A stretch of DNA of 64,000 nucleotides from Silene latifolia. Its lineage: Eukaryota; Streptophyta; Magnoliopsida; Caryophyllales; Caryophyllaceae. Positions 10,524 to 22,052 of this stretch are shown here, piece after piece. Below the pieces are notes generated by a model that worked only from the letters and a program-made list of their open reading frames with translations, was not told the DNA's origin and did not search any database. The first letter of the stretch is position 1; every line of letters starts with the position of its first letter. The stretch spans positions 221,864,292 through 221,928,291 of the forward strand of contig NC_133534.1 of NCBI RefSeq assembly GCF_048544455.1. The letters run 5' to 3'. The translations under genes and the position numbers were made by a program.

Positions 10524-12332
10524 CTAATTGCAGGACCGAAAGATCACCTTTGTCTTCTGTAATTGCTTGAGCAAATGGTCAGTGGAGTCATCTTCGTTAT
10601 CATTTGGTGTGACAACGTTGGTTTGACCATTTTGAGTAGTGCTTTGATATGGACGTCCCGAACGAGTTAGGTGGTCCACATCTTGGTCTTCACCATTTTG
10701 GACTATTTCCTTGACTAGGGAGTTTTCGATGAGGTACTCGTCCTCATCATCATCGGCCCAAACTCCATTGATTGTAGCTAGTTCCCTCATTTTCATGATT
10801 TCGTCTTCTAGTCGTATGATTTGGTCGACTAATTTATCAACCATGGCGACTATTTCTTGCATAGTGGCATTTTGAGAGAAGATTAATGGCACATGCTCCT
10901 TAGGTGTTGCGTTGGGATCATGTAAAGTTGTCACCACATTTTCTAATTCCCAAACTTGCCTATCCACACTCCTTGCCCATGTGATGAAGTCGGAAATGGT
11001 AGGGGAGACAGTAGAGTAGAACCCTTCATTCTCGATTGCATGGATTTCATCTTCAATTGGAGAAATGAGGTGTGAACAATCTAAGGTAGATTCGTCACTT
11101 GTAATCACTAGAACTCCAAGAGGATTCTGAGTGTTGTTGGGTTTACCTCCCGACGGTATTGGTAATCGACCATCTTCAATCATGTCTTGAAGCACATTTT
11201 TCAATTTGTAGCATTTTTCTGTGTCATGACCCTTGCCCCTATGGTATTCACAGTACGAGTTCTCGTCCCAGAATTTGGATTTCTTTTCGGGTTCGGGAGT
11301 AGGTCCAATGGGTTGAAGTTTGCCTTGTTTCATTAATCTTTTTAGAGCGTTGGAGTAAGTGTCCCCAAGATTTGTGAATTTCCTTGGTGGGGTACTTTTC
11401 TTGGATGGCTCGAGAAGGTTAACCTCATCGGTCTTTCTAGTGGAGTCGTATGAACGACTTGTTGAGCCTTGGTATCCTCGACCTACCGTTTTGGACAAGA
11501 GCCCTTTACGGATGTCATCTTCAATCCTTGTCCCTAGTACGGTTAAGTCCTTGAAGGTCTTGATGTTTTGGTATCTCAAATGGTTGGCATAAATGGGTTT
11601 GAGATTGTCCACAAACTTTTCCACAAGGGTAGCTTCATCCGGGCGTTCAACTAGTTGGGTACTAGTCTTCCTCCACCAACTTAGGAAGTCGGTGAATCCT
11701 TCTTTGTCATTTTGGGTAAGAACCTCTAGAGTGCGCATGTTAACTTGGATCTCGGCATTATCCGCGTATTGCTTAGCAAACTCGATCGCGGCATCTTCCC
11801 AAGTAGCGATCTTCTTGTGTTCTAAAGAGTAGAACCATTGCTTTGGGATGGTGTCAAGAGATGAAGGAAAGATCCTTAAGAACATCTCGGGTTTGATGCC
11901 TTTGATAGACATGTAATCCTTGAAGGCACGGATGTGGTTCAAAGGGTTTTCGTGCCCCTTGAATTTAGGGATATCCGTCATATTGAAGTTGGTTGGCAAT
12001 TTGGAATTGACGTCCTCATACTTACGATTATTCTCCCTATAAATGTCATCCCCTTTAAGGTACATCAATTGCTCCTCTAAGTATTGGAGTCTTTTCTCAG
12101 CTACAGTCAGTCCCATGGGAGGATTTTCGTCCCTGGATTCATCCGCGTAGTCACCTGCTACTTCACTTTCATGAGGAGGCAATCTCCCCTCTACGGCGTA
12201 GATCCGACCTTCGATGGTCTCAAGGCGATCATGCACTTGGTCTTGGGTAACTTGGATTTGGGCTAGCGCGGCTAGGATTCGATCATTACCATCTTGAAGT
12301 TGGTGGAGGTTTGTTTCGCTGGTTCCAGGCAT
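10524..12332 (-). CDS. gag: Tat1 gag polyprotein
   Basis: A 602-residue open frame begins MPGTSETNLHQLQDG with an N-terminal coiled-coil segment (LETIEGRIYAVEGR). It continues with the retrotransposon gag domain (FKGHENPLNHIRAF, WFYSLEHKKIATWEDAAIEF, FLSWWRKTS), and contains a zinc-knuckle variant CEYHRGKGHDTEKC (C-X2-H-X4-H-X4-C). Length and order match Tat gag proteins, which form the virus-like particle. The frame is uninterrupted, so gag is the best preserved gene of this element. The following protease frame is shifted relative to it, leaving a 41-bp gap between called frames. Confidence 0.85.
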   Translation of the reverse strand: MPGTSETNLHQLQDGNDRILAALAQIQVTQDQVHDRLETIEGRIYAVEGRLPPHESEVAGDYADESRDENPPMGLTVAEKRLQYLEEQLMYLKGDDIYRENNRKYEDVNSKLPTNFNMTDIPKFKGHENPLNHIRAFKDYMSIKGIKPEMFLRIFPSSLDTIPKQWFYSLEHKKIATWEDAAIEFAKQYADNAEIQVNMRTLEVLTQNDKEGFTDFLSWWRKTSTQLVERPDEATLVEKFVDNLKPIYANHLRYQNIKTFKDLTVLGTRIEDDIRKGLLSKTVGRGYQGSTSRSYDSTRKTDEVNLLEPSKKSTPPRKFTNLGDTYSNALKRLMKQGKLQPIGPTPEPEKKSKFWDENSYCEYHRGKGHDTEKCYKLKNVLQDMIEDGRLPIPSGGKPNNTQNPLGVLVITSDESTLDCSHLISPIEDEIHAIENEGFYSTVSPTISDFITWARSVDRQVWELENVVTTLHDPNATPKEHVPLIFSQNATMQEIVAMVDKLVDQIIRLEDEIMKMRELATINGVWADDDEDEYLIENSLVKEIVQNGEDQDVDHLTRSGRPYQSTTQNGQTNVVTPNDNEDDSTDHLLKQLQKTKVIFRSCN

Positions 12333-13103
12333 CTTGAAAACTGGATAAGAGATCGATGACGAATCAAAACACGATCGACCATTCTAACACACTTGCTAAA
12401 AGAAGAAATGTTTTGACTCGTGAAGTGGGTGTGTGCCACTTGTGTTGAGTGAGCTTTGAAGAAAAGAGAAGGTTTGAAAATGTGTATCCTAGTCAACCAT
12501 AGTGTAATTGTAGGAGTGGACTCGAAGTGAGGTTTTGAAATGGGCTTGGGCCCGAATTTTGACTCGACAAATGGACAAAGTTTTGACTGGGTTTTGCGCT
12601 AATCAAATGGCCTTTTTCAAAATTTTGATTAAAAAGGGTTTTGATTTTTACAAAAATCGTCATGGTTTCGTTTAGAAATGGTGATCACGTAAAGTACAAG
12701 CATTTATACAAGCATTATAACGGGATGCTGAGTGCATTTAAAAGGGTTTTGGTTTAAAGGGTGGGTTGCCATACCGAACCATCAAACCCGAAGTTTGTGG
12801 AGAGGCTCGTACCAAACAAGAGTAAGGCCGATTCCTAGTCCATTTCCTCAAGTAGTGAAGGCCCTTGATACAAACAAGAGTAAGCATCATGGTATGGATG
12901 ACGTCAATCGCTATCCATCCTTAGGCCCAAATAAGAATTAGGACCGTTTAGACGGGACGATTGGTCGAATGGGTTGGGTTGAGCCTAGGAAGGCCGAATA
13001 AAATGGTCTAGGAAGACCGAGTTATGAAAACCGACAATTGTCTTGTACAAACTATTCCCTAACCTTGTTCAAGTTTCACCCTTGGCTACACGTAAGTGTA
13101 TTA
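12333..13103 (-). other. Tat1 5' untranslated leader between PBS and gag
   Basis: This 771-bp minus-strand leader lies between the primer binding site and the gag ATG. Two copies of an ACCAAACAAGAGTAAG-like stretch (about 12810-12830 and 12870-12890) are visible. No ORF or other element was recognised. Confidence 0.55.
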
Positions 13104-13121
13104 TCCCCAGCGGAGTCGCCA
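13104..13121 (-). promoter_or_regulatory. Tat1 primer binding site
   Basis: On the minus strand the site reads TGGCGACTCCGCTGGGGA, which begins TGG as required to pair with a tRNA 3' CCA. The implied tRNA 3' end (AGCGGAGTCGCCA) fits plant tRNA-Arg acceptor stems, the primer type reported for Ogre/Tat elements. The site is separated by three bases from the LTR end (TGTCCACA on the minus strand). Confidence 0.75.
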
Positions 13122-13124
13122 AAC

Positions 13125-15506
13125 TGTGGACAGCGGGGGCCCACGGGGGCGCTTGGGACGAAGAGAACAAGCGTTTGCATTTTGTTGGAGTCGCCACCAA
13201 TTTTTATGGGAAATTAGAACCGTTCGAATACCTCGTGTCATGTCAAGACACAAAGTAGAGACATGAACACCAAGAACTCGTTACCCTTAGCATTCTATGT
13301 CTAGAATGACTCTCGTGGATGCCAATGAACACGGATGTTCACAGAGATCTGGAGTAAGGGGTGAGGGTACGTATTAGGAAGCTCTTTTGATCGAACACCT
13401 AATCCCGCCCGCCTCGATAGCGGCCTCTACTGATGATTAGAGACATCATCTATACTCGATATATCGTCGATTATATGCATGCAATGCAACATCCAAGTTT
13501 TAATCCTAACATGTGAATATTAGACTAGGTCGGTTAACAATTAATTTAACATACAATTAATGTCGAAGTAGAATTTAATGCTCAATTACATGTGAAAACA
13601 TACAAATGATGCAAGAAATATGATAAATACAATAAAATAAAAATTACAATAATGAAAATTACAATAATTACAATGGAATAGGCGATTTATGTCGAAAATA
13701 CCTTTAAAACGGATAATTTGAGAAAACGAATAAAAGAATGAATCAACGAACAAGTCAGAAGGTGATAATACGGATAATAGTCAATTATACGTAAGCTAAT
13801 TAAACTAGGTCAAGCAACAACGGAGTTCAGAGGCAGAACTCAACTGAACAGCGCGAGCGAGTGACTGCGCCCTGCTGGAAGAGCGCGGCGATTCTTGCGT
13901 CTGTTCAAGGGTGAGTTCAGGCTGTGGTTTAACCGCAAATCGTTAATTTGAATCGGTGAATTTAAGGATTAATTAATATATTTACTCAGATGGAAGTGAT
14001 TAATAGGTTATTTACATGTGATTAATGGTCATAAAAGCAATAAAACATGGATGAGACGGAATATTACTAATTATTTACATGAACGAATGATTGATTAGTG
14101 ACATGGGTGAATGAAATAGGCTATATATGACGAATTAATGACAAATTAATGGCGAACATGCGATGAATATGACAATAAACAGATGGAAATATATCAAATA
14201 TCGAATTCCAGAAACCCGATATGAACGAATCGAATTTCTACAACCCGGATTGATTTTAATGACGAAAACCCGCAAATATGAGATTATAAGGGATTTAAGT
14301 CGGATTTATGATGGATAAAACATGTTAATGATGAATAATAATATACATGTGAAATTAATATGATATTGTAACAAAGAATTAACAAGAACAAACAAAGACG
14401 AACGAATTACAGAGGACGAAGGAAGAAGAAAGGAAGCAGGAACTGCGGCAGCCTCACGAAGAGGCGCAGCAGGAACTGCGCTCCTTCGAAGAGGCACAAC
14501 AGTTGCTGCGTCCTTTCTCGACGGTTTGTCTTATGGAAATCCGTAAAAGAGAGGTTTTAAACAAGGTTTTAGAAATCGGTTTTAAGAGGTGTTTTCAACA
14601 TAAACCTTACATTAATGATACAAAAAGTAAATAACAATAATAAAACAAGGATTATACACCCTCAGACTTACATGTTTGACGAAACGAGAAGGACTAAGTT
14701 ATCGATTAGCGATGCTCGACTCGAACTATAATGCAAATATGAAAGTGCCCTCATAAGAGGAAAACGATTAGATTAATTAAGTTGATTGATGTGGAGTTGG
14801 TCAAATTGGTCGGTCATGCAAAGGAGGCTGGTACTCAGAAGGATCCGAGCTTACGTGGTCGAATGTTCAAGCACGTAGACGCCAAAAAGTAAGAACAAAG
14901 GTCTAGAATGCAAAGGGAGAAGAGAAGGGCGGACACTCGCTTGAGAAATATGAGGAGCGAAGGCTCCTATTTATACTAATCACGTGAAGGAATTAGGGTT
15001 TCAGAGAGTCTTTGGAAGTGAATCTCGGAAAGATATGAAAAAGATACGAAAATTACGCAGAAAGGACACTGGGAAGAGGCGCAAAGCCCATGCGTCTCTT
15101 GGAAGAGGCGCAGCACCTGCTGCGTCTGTTCCCAAGTGGTTTCCTCATGCGGAAGAAAGATTTCCGTGTTTGAGTTATAGAAGGACGGAATAATTTGGTT
15201 TTCCTTAATATTTTGTGTGAATATTACGGGAAATTGTTTACCAAAATTAAAGATTGTGAAATATTTATAAAATATGGAATAGAAATATCCGGAACATTCC
15301 AGAACATTCTGACTCGGGATTTAACGGTTATCAGAAAATGATAACGGTTTTAGGCCCGGACTCTAAATGTACTCTAATTACTGTCAAAACGACCGTATCG
15401 GCACGTAGATGACAACTAAGAGGTAGGTATTAATGTTTGAGCAATCACTTGACGACAAACTTACGAACTGTCACAAATCGTTCCGCGTAGCAAACATGCG
15501 GCCCAA
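13125..15506 (-). repeat. Tat1 5' LTR
   Basis: The inner end is well fixed by the primer binding site: the plus strand starts TGTGGACAGC at 13125. The outer end is set at about 15506 because the minus strand there reads TGTTTGCTACG and the next kilobase outward looks unrelated, but a second LTR is not available for comparison. A TATA box lies at 14975-14968. Part of the sequence (13340-13440, with CGCCCGCCTCGATAGCGGCC) is clearly related to 42130-42190 of the second Tat element, confirming it as LTR. The LTR contains three blocks of GC-rich GAAGAGGCGC-type motifs, at 13851-13907, 14458-14514 and 15072-15132. Confidence 0.6.
14968..14975 (-). promoter_or_regulatory. TATA box of Tat1 LTR
   Basis: TATAAATA on the minus strand, in the context TAGTATAAATAGGA. 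The DUF7745-1 promoter has TAGTATAAATAGAG, so ten or more bases around the TATA box are shared. Transcription of the element would start about 30 bp further on. Confidence 0.6.
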
Positions 15507-16228
15507 TCATCACCGGGTGGTTTGCGAGAGGTGCAGAAATGAAGTATCTACACTGCTCCTCTCCGAACGGTGGTGCTTCTGCCGTTGAGTGGGGGTTAAG
15601 CCATGGTTGTGTTCTATGACATGTTAACATAATGACATTTGAACAAAAAGTAGAGACATTTATAAGATATACAACCTGTGTCTTTAAATAATCTGTCCTA
15701 CTCTAGTTGACAGGGTGACATTAGGACTAAAAGTATAAACATTCATTAGATATATAACAACATGTGCCTTTAAATATTCGGGAACACTTGTGATGAACCA
15801 AATATTGGGGAGAAGATTGATTTCAGGTTAGCTTGTGAGAAGTGTTGGATGCTTAAAGGGGAGTTTGGGACGAGATTGTCACTTGAGTCTAGAGATCGCC
15901 TTAATTCATTCAGACACTAGTTATTTTATTTCCGCTACTGTTGTTTTAAAAACGTACCTTGTAATATTTAATTAGATCGTTGGAATTTTGTAATAAAGTC
16001 TTAAAGTACTTTAGTAATTGTTTGTCTTTTATACTTACTACCTTAGGCAACTGAGATGGTAACACCTTTATTTACTTGAGAATGTTTTGCTAAGGCTCTT
16101 AAATAAATGAGGGTGTTACAGGTAATACATCTGATTTTGTACTTTCTGAGTTTTATGATAATTTTTTTGAGTTTTATTTTAAAAAAATATAAATTTTAAG
16201 TATAAAGTTTTTGAGTTCATTCATTTAA
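15507..16228. other. Unassigned A/T-rich spacer, possible LTR relic ending near 16120
   Basis: The segment 15640-16121 ends GAGGGTGTTACA, the usual 3' terminus of Tekay-type LTRs, and contains TTGTAATA and TTGTAATAAAG motifs that could be a polyadenylation region. No partner LTR, PBS or PPT was found, so this is only a possible relic. The remaining bases show nothing recognisable. Confidence 0.3.
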
Positions 16229-16516
16229 GGGGTTGTTTGGTTCACTAGTTAGAACTGAAATGGATTGGAATGAGAAATCATGGAAGTATGAGGTTCTAAT
16301 TCCATACCCTTTAAAACATGTTTGGTTCATTAGAAAAATAAATATAAAGGAATGAAGTTTGAATTCAGAGAAAGGAGGTGGGTATGGAATTCCAAGGGGT
16401 TGGGGTGTAATGAGAATCCATCAGGATTCTAACTCCATTCCAAAATACCCCAACCAAATACTAGAATGACTAGAATCCATTCCATTCCACTCCAAACCTC
16501 CCAACCAAACAGCCCC
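16229..16516. mobile_element. PIF/Harbinger-like MITE with TAA target duplication
   Basis: The 288-bp element begins GGGGTTGTTTGGTT and ends AACCAAACAGCCCC, an imperfect terminal inverted repeat. It is flanked by TAA at 16226-16228 and 16517-16519, the expected 3-bp duplication. It is non-coding. Confidence 0.8.
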
Positions 16517-16748
16517 TAAATATTAAGCGAAAAAATACAACATTGCTTAAAAACTATACTTATAAATTCTACTAATTCTGAGTTTTGCCATCAAAAAATT
16601 ATTATAGAACATATAAATTTTTAATGCTAAAAAAAAAATACATATAAACTCAAAAATTAGAAAGATGTGAGATAATACATCCGATGCGTAGTCCTTTTTC
16701 TCCATTTAATGCTTAGAGTATTATATTCTAATTATTGGTATTAAATAT

Positions 16749-16964
16749 TGTGGAATATAGAGTCTGTTAGGAAGTTAGTTAGATATAACTAACTTGATTA
16801 TACTTCACCTAACAAACTAGTATAAATACTCCAACGCTGTAATACATTGTTAATTAATTCAGAATATTCAGATTACTTTTCTCTCTTCTTCTTTCTCTCA
16901 TCTCTCTTATACTCATCATCATCATTACAGTTTAATCACCATGATCTGATTTCACTATAGTTCA
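16749..16964 (+). repeat. Copia 5' LTR
   Basis: Starts TGTGGAATATAG and ends CTATAGTTCA. It contains TATAAATA-like ACTAGTATAAATACTCC near 16817-16830, a likely promoter, and pyrimidine-rich CTCTCTTCTTC sequence downstream. Confidence 0.8.
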
Positions 16965-17009
16965 CCTGAACCAGATTCTCTTTTTTCTCCGCTTGATGAT
17001 CCTTTATTC

Positions 17010-17711
17010 TTGTCTCCTACTGACCAGCCTGGGTTGAAGCTTTCAGAAACAGTCTTTGATGGCTCTAATTTTCACCATTGGCAGCGCGAGATCATTCAGG
17101 CTCTGCTTTCCAAGAACAAAATTGGATTTATTTCTGGAGAATGCATGCTTCCTGAGAAAACTGATAAGAGGTATAACGCCTGGATTCGTTGTGATATTTT
17201 TGTCTCTCGTTGGATTAAAAATTCTATGATCAAAACTTTACAAGATAATTTTCAATATACTCAGTCTTCTAAGCATTTGTGGTCTGAGTTAGTTGAACGT
17301 TTTGGGCAATTGAATGTTCTTGAATTGTATGAGTTAAAGAAAGAACTCGCCAATGTTAAACAAGAAAATGCCTGCTTGATAGATTACTATAGTAAGATTA
17401 AGGGTCTATGGGAGAACATAGATCATATAGATCTCGTCCCTTAATGTATTTGTGGCATCATGACTAAGTGTACATGTAATCTGTTGAAGAGATTGGTTGA
17501 AAGGGAAACACAATCGAAATTGATTCAATTGCTTATGGGTTTGCATGATGGGTATGAACAAGTTCAGTCGTCTCTCTTGTCTATGGAACCTTTGCCACCC
17601 ATAAACAAAGCATTAGGTGTCTTGCAAAAGATAGAACGCCAGAAATCTATTAATGATAGTTCGGTTCTGTCATTCGAGAATGTAGCTTATCTTTGCCAAG
17701 AAAAGGTTTAA
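17010..17711 (+). pseudogene. gag: Copia gag fragment
   Basis: The frame starts near 17010 and matches copia gag (FDGSNFHHWQREIIQALLSK, then ELYELKKELANVKQENACL and YYSKIKGLWENID). An in-frame TAA at 17442-17444 interrupts it. The same frame resumes (CICGIMTKCTCN) to 17711. A second zinc-knuckle remnant, CLFCDIKGHIIEHC (C-X2-C-X4-H-X4-C), is readable further on at about 17860-17905 after more breaks. The protein would package element RNA; this copy cannot be complete. Confidence 0.75.
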
Positions 17712-18248
17712 TGGTTATAAGATAGCTGAGGACAATAACAGAAACAAAAAATCTAAAGATAATTCTGGTCAGGCTGTAGTTGTTGGGCAGTTTGATAATC
17801 CACCTTGTGCTTAGTGTGGGAAGACAAATCATAAAATTGCAGACTGTTTTCAGCTACAAACATGTCTATTTTGTGACATTAAGGGTCACATAATTGAGCA
17901 TTGTTATAAGTTTAAGGCATGGAAAGCCAAACAAGCAAAGAAATCCAGTAATTCTGTTGAAACTGTCACACCAGCACCTCCACCACCAAAGACTGCCAGT
18001 AATGTTGAAGTTAGTCACAATCAGGATGCTGAGTATGCTGCAGTTTATATTTATGTTCCTTCTTGTCTTTGGCAAGATGGCAATTTTAATCCTTTTACCC
18101 TACTTCATATGGTTACAATAATCCAATGGGTTCATTTCAAGCTTCTCGGATACCATCGCACTTTTTGTTGATGCATCTGTTGCTTCTCAAGTTTCACGGA
18201 CATTTGTGGGGCATTGTTGATTGAGTAACACATAAGGTTCTACAAGCT

Positions 18249-18479
18249 TTGTCTGAAAAGACTTCTTCTTCTAATTATGATGGACCAGCTTCTCAACCTT
18301 TTAGTCATTTTGCAGGTATCACTCTTCCCTACTCTTGTGCTAATTATGGGTCTTCCAATTATAAAGATTGGGTTATTGACACTGGAGCATCTGATCATAT
18401 GACATCAGATATTTCCTTGTTGCATAATATTGTATTTCTGTCCCATCCTTTGTTTGTTGCTTTTACGATGGGACACTGA
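18249..18479 (+). pseudogene. Copia protease fragment
   Basis: The frame contains DWVIDTGASDHMTSD, the copia aspartic protease active site with DTGA. It is followed by a stop at 18477-18479 and a frame change into the integrase region, so the polyprotein is broken here. Confidence 0.75.
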
Positions 18480-18526
18480 AACGATACATAAAAGCTGGGA
18501 CAGTTTACTTGACTTGAGATATTATT

Positions 18527-19719
18527 TTGTTTGATGTCTTGCTTATACCTGATTTTCAACCTAACCTCTTGTCTGTTGGAAAATTGATAACCAGGTCTAA
18601 CTTAACTGTCACTTTTTTACATGATGCTTGTTTATTTCAGGACCATTCAAGTAAAACTACTATTGCTTATGGTAAAAGATGTGGAGACTTGTACAAACTT
18701 AGAGTATTCAATAATCACAATGCTTGTAATAATGCATCCTTTGTTCATTCTGTTAACAAAATAAATGTAGATTTATTTCATTCTAGGCTTGGCCATTCTT
18801 CTATTGAGAAGTTGAAACATGTACATCCTGCTACTATGAAGAATGTTAATAAATTGTTTTGTGAAACTTGCATTTTAGCCAAGCATCATTCTTTACCTTT
18901 TAATAGAAGTGCTTCACATGCTGTTAAATGCTTTGATCTTGTTCATATGGACTTGCGGGGACCATACAAACAGGCTGATAGGACTGGTGTACAGTCATTT
19001 CTTACCATACTGGATGATTATTCCAGATGCACCTGGACTTTTTTTAGTTCAGCAGAAAACTCAAGTTCCTAATTTGATAGTCAATTTTAGAAATTTGGTT
19101 GAAACTCAGTTTAGTACCAAGATTAAAATAATTAGATCTGATAATGGCACTGAATTCTTTCAATCCACAATGTAAAGATTATTTTGCTTCCAAAGGAATC
19201 ATACATCAAAGAAGTATTGTTGGTCGTCCTCAACAAAATGGTAGGGTAGAGAGAAAGCATAGACACCTTTTAGAGACTGCTCGTGCTCTTAGGTTCCATG
19301 CTCACCTTCCTATTAGATTTTGGGGGGATTGCTTACTTACTGCAACTTATTTAATAAACAAGATGCCTTCATCTGTGTTAGATTGGCAGACTCCTCATGA
19401 GTTATTATTTCACACTAAGCCTAGCTATGATGAATTGAGAGTGTTTGACTCACTTTGCTATGCCACTAAGCCTCCCACTGCTAGGGACAAATTTATGCCT
19501 AAAGCTAGAAAATGTATCTTTCTAGGGTACCCTCCTAACCAGAAAGGATATAAGCTCTATGATTTAGAGTCACATGACACTTTTATAAATAGAGATGTCA
19601 TTTTCTATGAGTTTTGTCAACCTTTTAAGGCTCTTTGGTTCATCGGCAGTTCTATGCAAAACAATGATTTCTTGGTGATCTTGATAGTATACAAGTGGCT
19701 ACTCTGCAATAACAAATAA
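18527..19719 (+). pseudogene. Copia integrase
   Basis: The GAG-pre-integrase segment has FHSRLGHSS and CETCILAKH, giving the HHCC zinc site. The catalytic core shows FDLVHMDLRGPY (first Asp), then in a shifted frame IIRSDNGTEF (second Asp), then GRPQQNGRVERKHRH (Glu). The frame changes near 19070 and again near 19160. The last frame runs to 19719 with the usual LHTKPSYDELRVFDSLCYA-like segment. It would insert the cDNA, but as read it is inactive. Confidence 0.8.
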
Positions 19720-19963
19720 TATGCCGGATAATACAAAGGTTACTACATCCAAGACTCAAAAATCACAACATAATACTCCTTCTATCTTTGGAGATTTTTA
19801 TGTACGATCTGTTCATTCTCGCATCTGGTTCTCCTCTAATCGAGAAAGTCTAGTAGAAAAAGACAACAACCAGCAAAGTTGGTTGATTACCATTGTTCAA
19901 TGCTCTACATCTTCTTGTTATTGACGACTTCATGATGATTTTGATCCAAGCTATACATCATCA

Positions 19964-21530
19964 TTGAATAATGTCATTCAAGAGTTTGAACCAAGTTATT
20001 ACAATCAAGCTAGTCAGGATGCTAGATGGGTCACTGCCATGAATCAGGAACTAAGTGCTCTTGAGAAAAATAATACATGGGAGTTGACATCATTACCTGT
20101 TGGCAAGAAGGCTATAGGTTGTAAGTTGGTTTACAAAATAAAACACAAGGCTGATGGAACAGTAAAGAGGTTCAAGGCAAGGTTGGTTGCTAAGGGTTTT
20201 AATCAGGTTAAGGATAAGGACTACAAACACACCTTTTCCCCTGTTGCAAAGTTCACTACTGTCAGAACCTTACTTGCGATGCTTGACTATTAGAAATTGG
20301 TCTCTTTATCAGCTAGATGTCAATAATGCCTTCTTACATGGCTATATTGATGAAGAAGTTTACATGAGACCCCCTTTGGGTTACACTAAGGCTAAGAAAG
20401 GTCAAGTGTGTAAGCTTATAAGGTCATTATATGGTTTGAAGCAAAGGCTTCGGACAATGGAATCAAGAAGCTGACAAAATTTTTGGTTAGTCATGGCTAT
20501 GTACAATCCAAACAAGACTACTCTCTTTTTACTAAACATAATCCTTTAACCAATAAGTTAGCCTTGGTTTTAGTGTATGTTGATGATATATTGTTGATTG
20601 GTGATGATCTGAGTGCACTAGATACACTTTGAAGTCAAAGCGCATTCAAGTATACTATTAAGGACTTGGGTGAGATGAGGTATTTTTTAGGCTTGGAGAT
20701 TGGAAGGAATGCTTACGGTATAATGTTGAATCGGAGGAAGTATGTTTTAGACATCATTAAAGATGCGGGGTTTGAAGATTGTAAAGTCGCTTCATTTCCT
20801 ATGCAAAAGGGACTCAAGTTAGCTATTGATCAAGGAGAGTTATTGGTGATCCCGAGGTATCTGAGAAGACTTATAGGCGAGGTTGCTATACTTGAGTCGA
20901 CAAGACGACATTGCTTACGGTGTACATCACCTTAGTCGGTTCCTTTGACCACGGGAACCACATTATCAAGTCGCACAACATCTCCTTAAATACGAAAGGC
21001 ACTTATCAATCTTTGGTTTATTTTATTCTCTCTCGCCTCCCTTAGTTTCCAAGCATACAGTGATGCAGATTGGGGTTCGTGTGCATCTAGTTGCAGGTCT
21101 TTAAGTGGTTACTGCATTTTCTTAGGGAATTCCTTGGTCTCTTGGAAAACTAAGAAGCGAGTCACGATTAGCAAGACTCTGCTTTGGCCAGAATACAGAA
21201 GCATGTCCTATACTACCAGTGAACTAGTGTGATTGGTTGGATTACTCAAAGATTTCAGAGTTGACATCAAGCTTCCCATTCCTTTATAATGTGACAACAA
21301 AGCTGCTCAACACATTGCATTAAACCCTGTCTTCCATGAAAGAACTAAACACCTCAAAATGGTCTATCACTTTGTTAGAGACAAGCAATTGGAAGGGTTT
21401 CTCTACACTAAGCATGTCAGGACAGGTTTACAGCTTGCAGATGTGATGACAAAAGCACTTGGCAAACAAGAACATCATTTCTTTACTGCAAAGCTAGGAC
21501 TCAAGCTGTATCAAGATTATCCATCTTGAG
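19964..21530 (+). pseudogene. Copia reverse transcriptase and RNase H
   Basis: RT begins with ARWVTAMNQELSALEKNNTW and [11 protein letters not shown] (19964-20293), shifts frame into [21 protein letters not shown], and has the catalytic YVDDILLIGDD near 20575-20610. A following frame at 20666-20935 holds MRYFLGLEIGR. RNase H remnants (SDADWGS near 21060, and later CDNKAAQHIA near 21290-21320) are separated by stops and frame changes. The region ends at the polypurine tract before the 3' LTR. Confidence 0.8.
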
Positions 21531-21536
21531 GGGGGA

Positions 21537-21730
21537 TGTGGAATATAGAGTCTGTTAGGAAGTTAGTTATACTTCACCTAACAAACTAGTATAAATACTC
21601 CAACGCTGTAATACATTGTTAATTAATTCAGAATATTCATATTACTTTTCTCTCTTCTTCTTTCTCTCATCTCTCTTATACTCATCATCATTACAGTTTA
21701 ATCACCATGATCTGATTTCACTATAGTTCA
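21537..21730 (+). repeat. Copia 3' LTR
   Basis: Direct repeat of 16749-16964, shorter by about 22 bp because of a deletion after GTTAGTTA and one fewer CATCAT unit. The differences show the insertion is not new. Confidence 0.8.
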
Positions 21731-22052
21731 TAAATATTAATAAGAGTACAAAGAAGTCCCACTAGCTGCCTAAAAATTCTCTTTTTGACCGCCATTTAAT
21801 TATGCACCCGATACCATATTTATTTAATATGATATATATTCGACCCGTCGCAAACTTGCGATGGGTATGACCGTCACAAATGAGAATTTGTGAGACATTT
21901 GAGAATTGAGAGTCGTAACTCGTAAGTGATAAACTGATAACTAGGGTTTAAGGTTTATGTGCCACATTTCATCATTTTATTTATTAGGGTTTATCATCAT
22001 CATCATTCCCCCCCTTCTCTCCGACTACCGACGATTTCCTTGCATCCCAAAA

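Larger units (their letters stand above)
5598..15506 (-). mobile_element. Tat-lineage Ty3/gypsy retrotransposon (Tat1): gag-pol and 5' LTR
   Basis: On the minus strand the order is 5' LTR (to 13125), primer binding site (13121-13104), gag, protease, reverse transcriptase, RNase H, a second archaeal-type RNase H, and integrase. The second RNase H between RNase H and integrase is diagnostic of the Tat lineage (Ogre, Retand, Grande and others). No 3' LTR beginning TGTGGACAGC is seen left of 5598, so the element probably continues leftward through the antisense DUF7745-1 and PMD1 genes and beyond the window. Several frameshifts and a nonsense codon make it non-functional as read. The outer LTR limit at 15506 is approximate. 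Confidence 0.8.
16749..21730 (+). mobile_element. Ty1/copia retrotransposon with short LTRs, decayed
   Basis: Direct repeats of about 200 bp bound the element: 16749-16964 and 21537-21730, both starting TGTGGAATATAG and ending ATAGTTCA. The 3' copy lacks about 20 bp (a short deletion near GTTAGTTA) and one CATCAT unit. A purine tract (GAGGGGGGA) lies immediately before the 3' LTR at 21528-21536. Between them the domain order gag, protease, integrase, RT, RNase H is that of copia. Integrase lies before RT, opposite to gypsy. A clean 5-bp target duplication could not be settled. Confidence 0.85.

Noticed and set aside
15445..15630. Minus-strand open frame spanning the supposed LTR edge
   Set aside because: No family match and it crosses the likely boundary; kept only as a caution that 15506 is approximate.
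16744..21735. A 5-bp target duplication for the copia element
   Set aside because: Left flank AATAT and right flank TAAAT do not match; a shared AAATATT nearby is out of register, so none is claimed.
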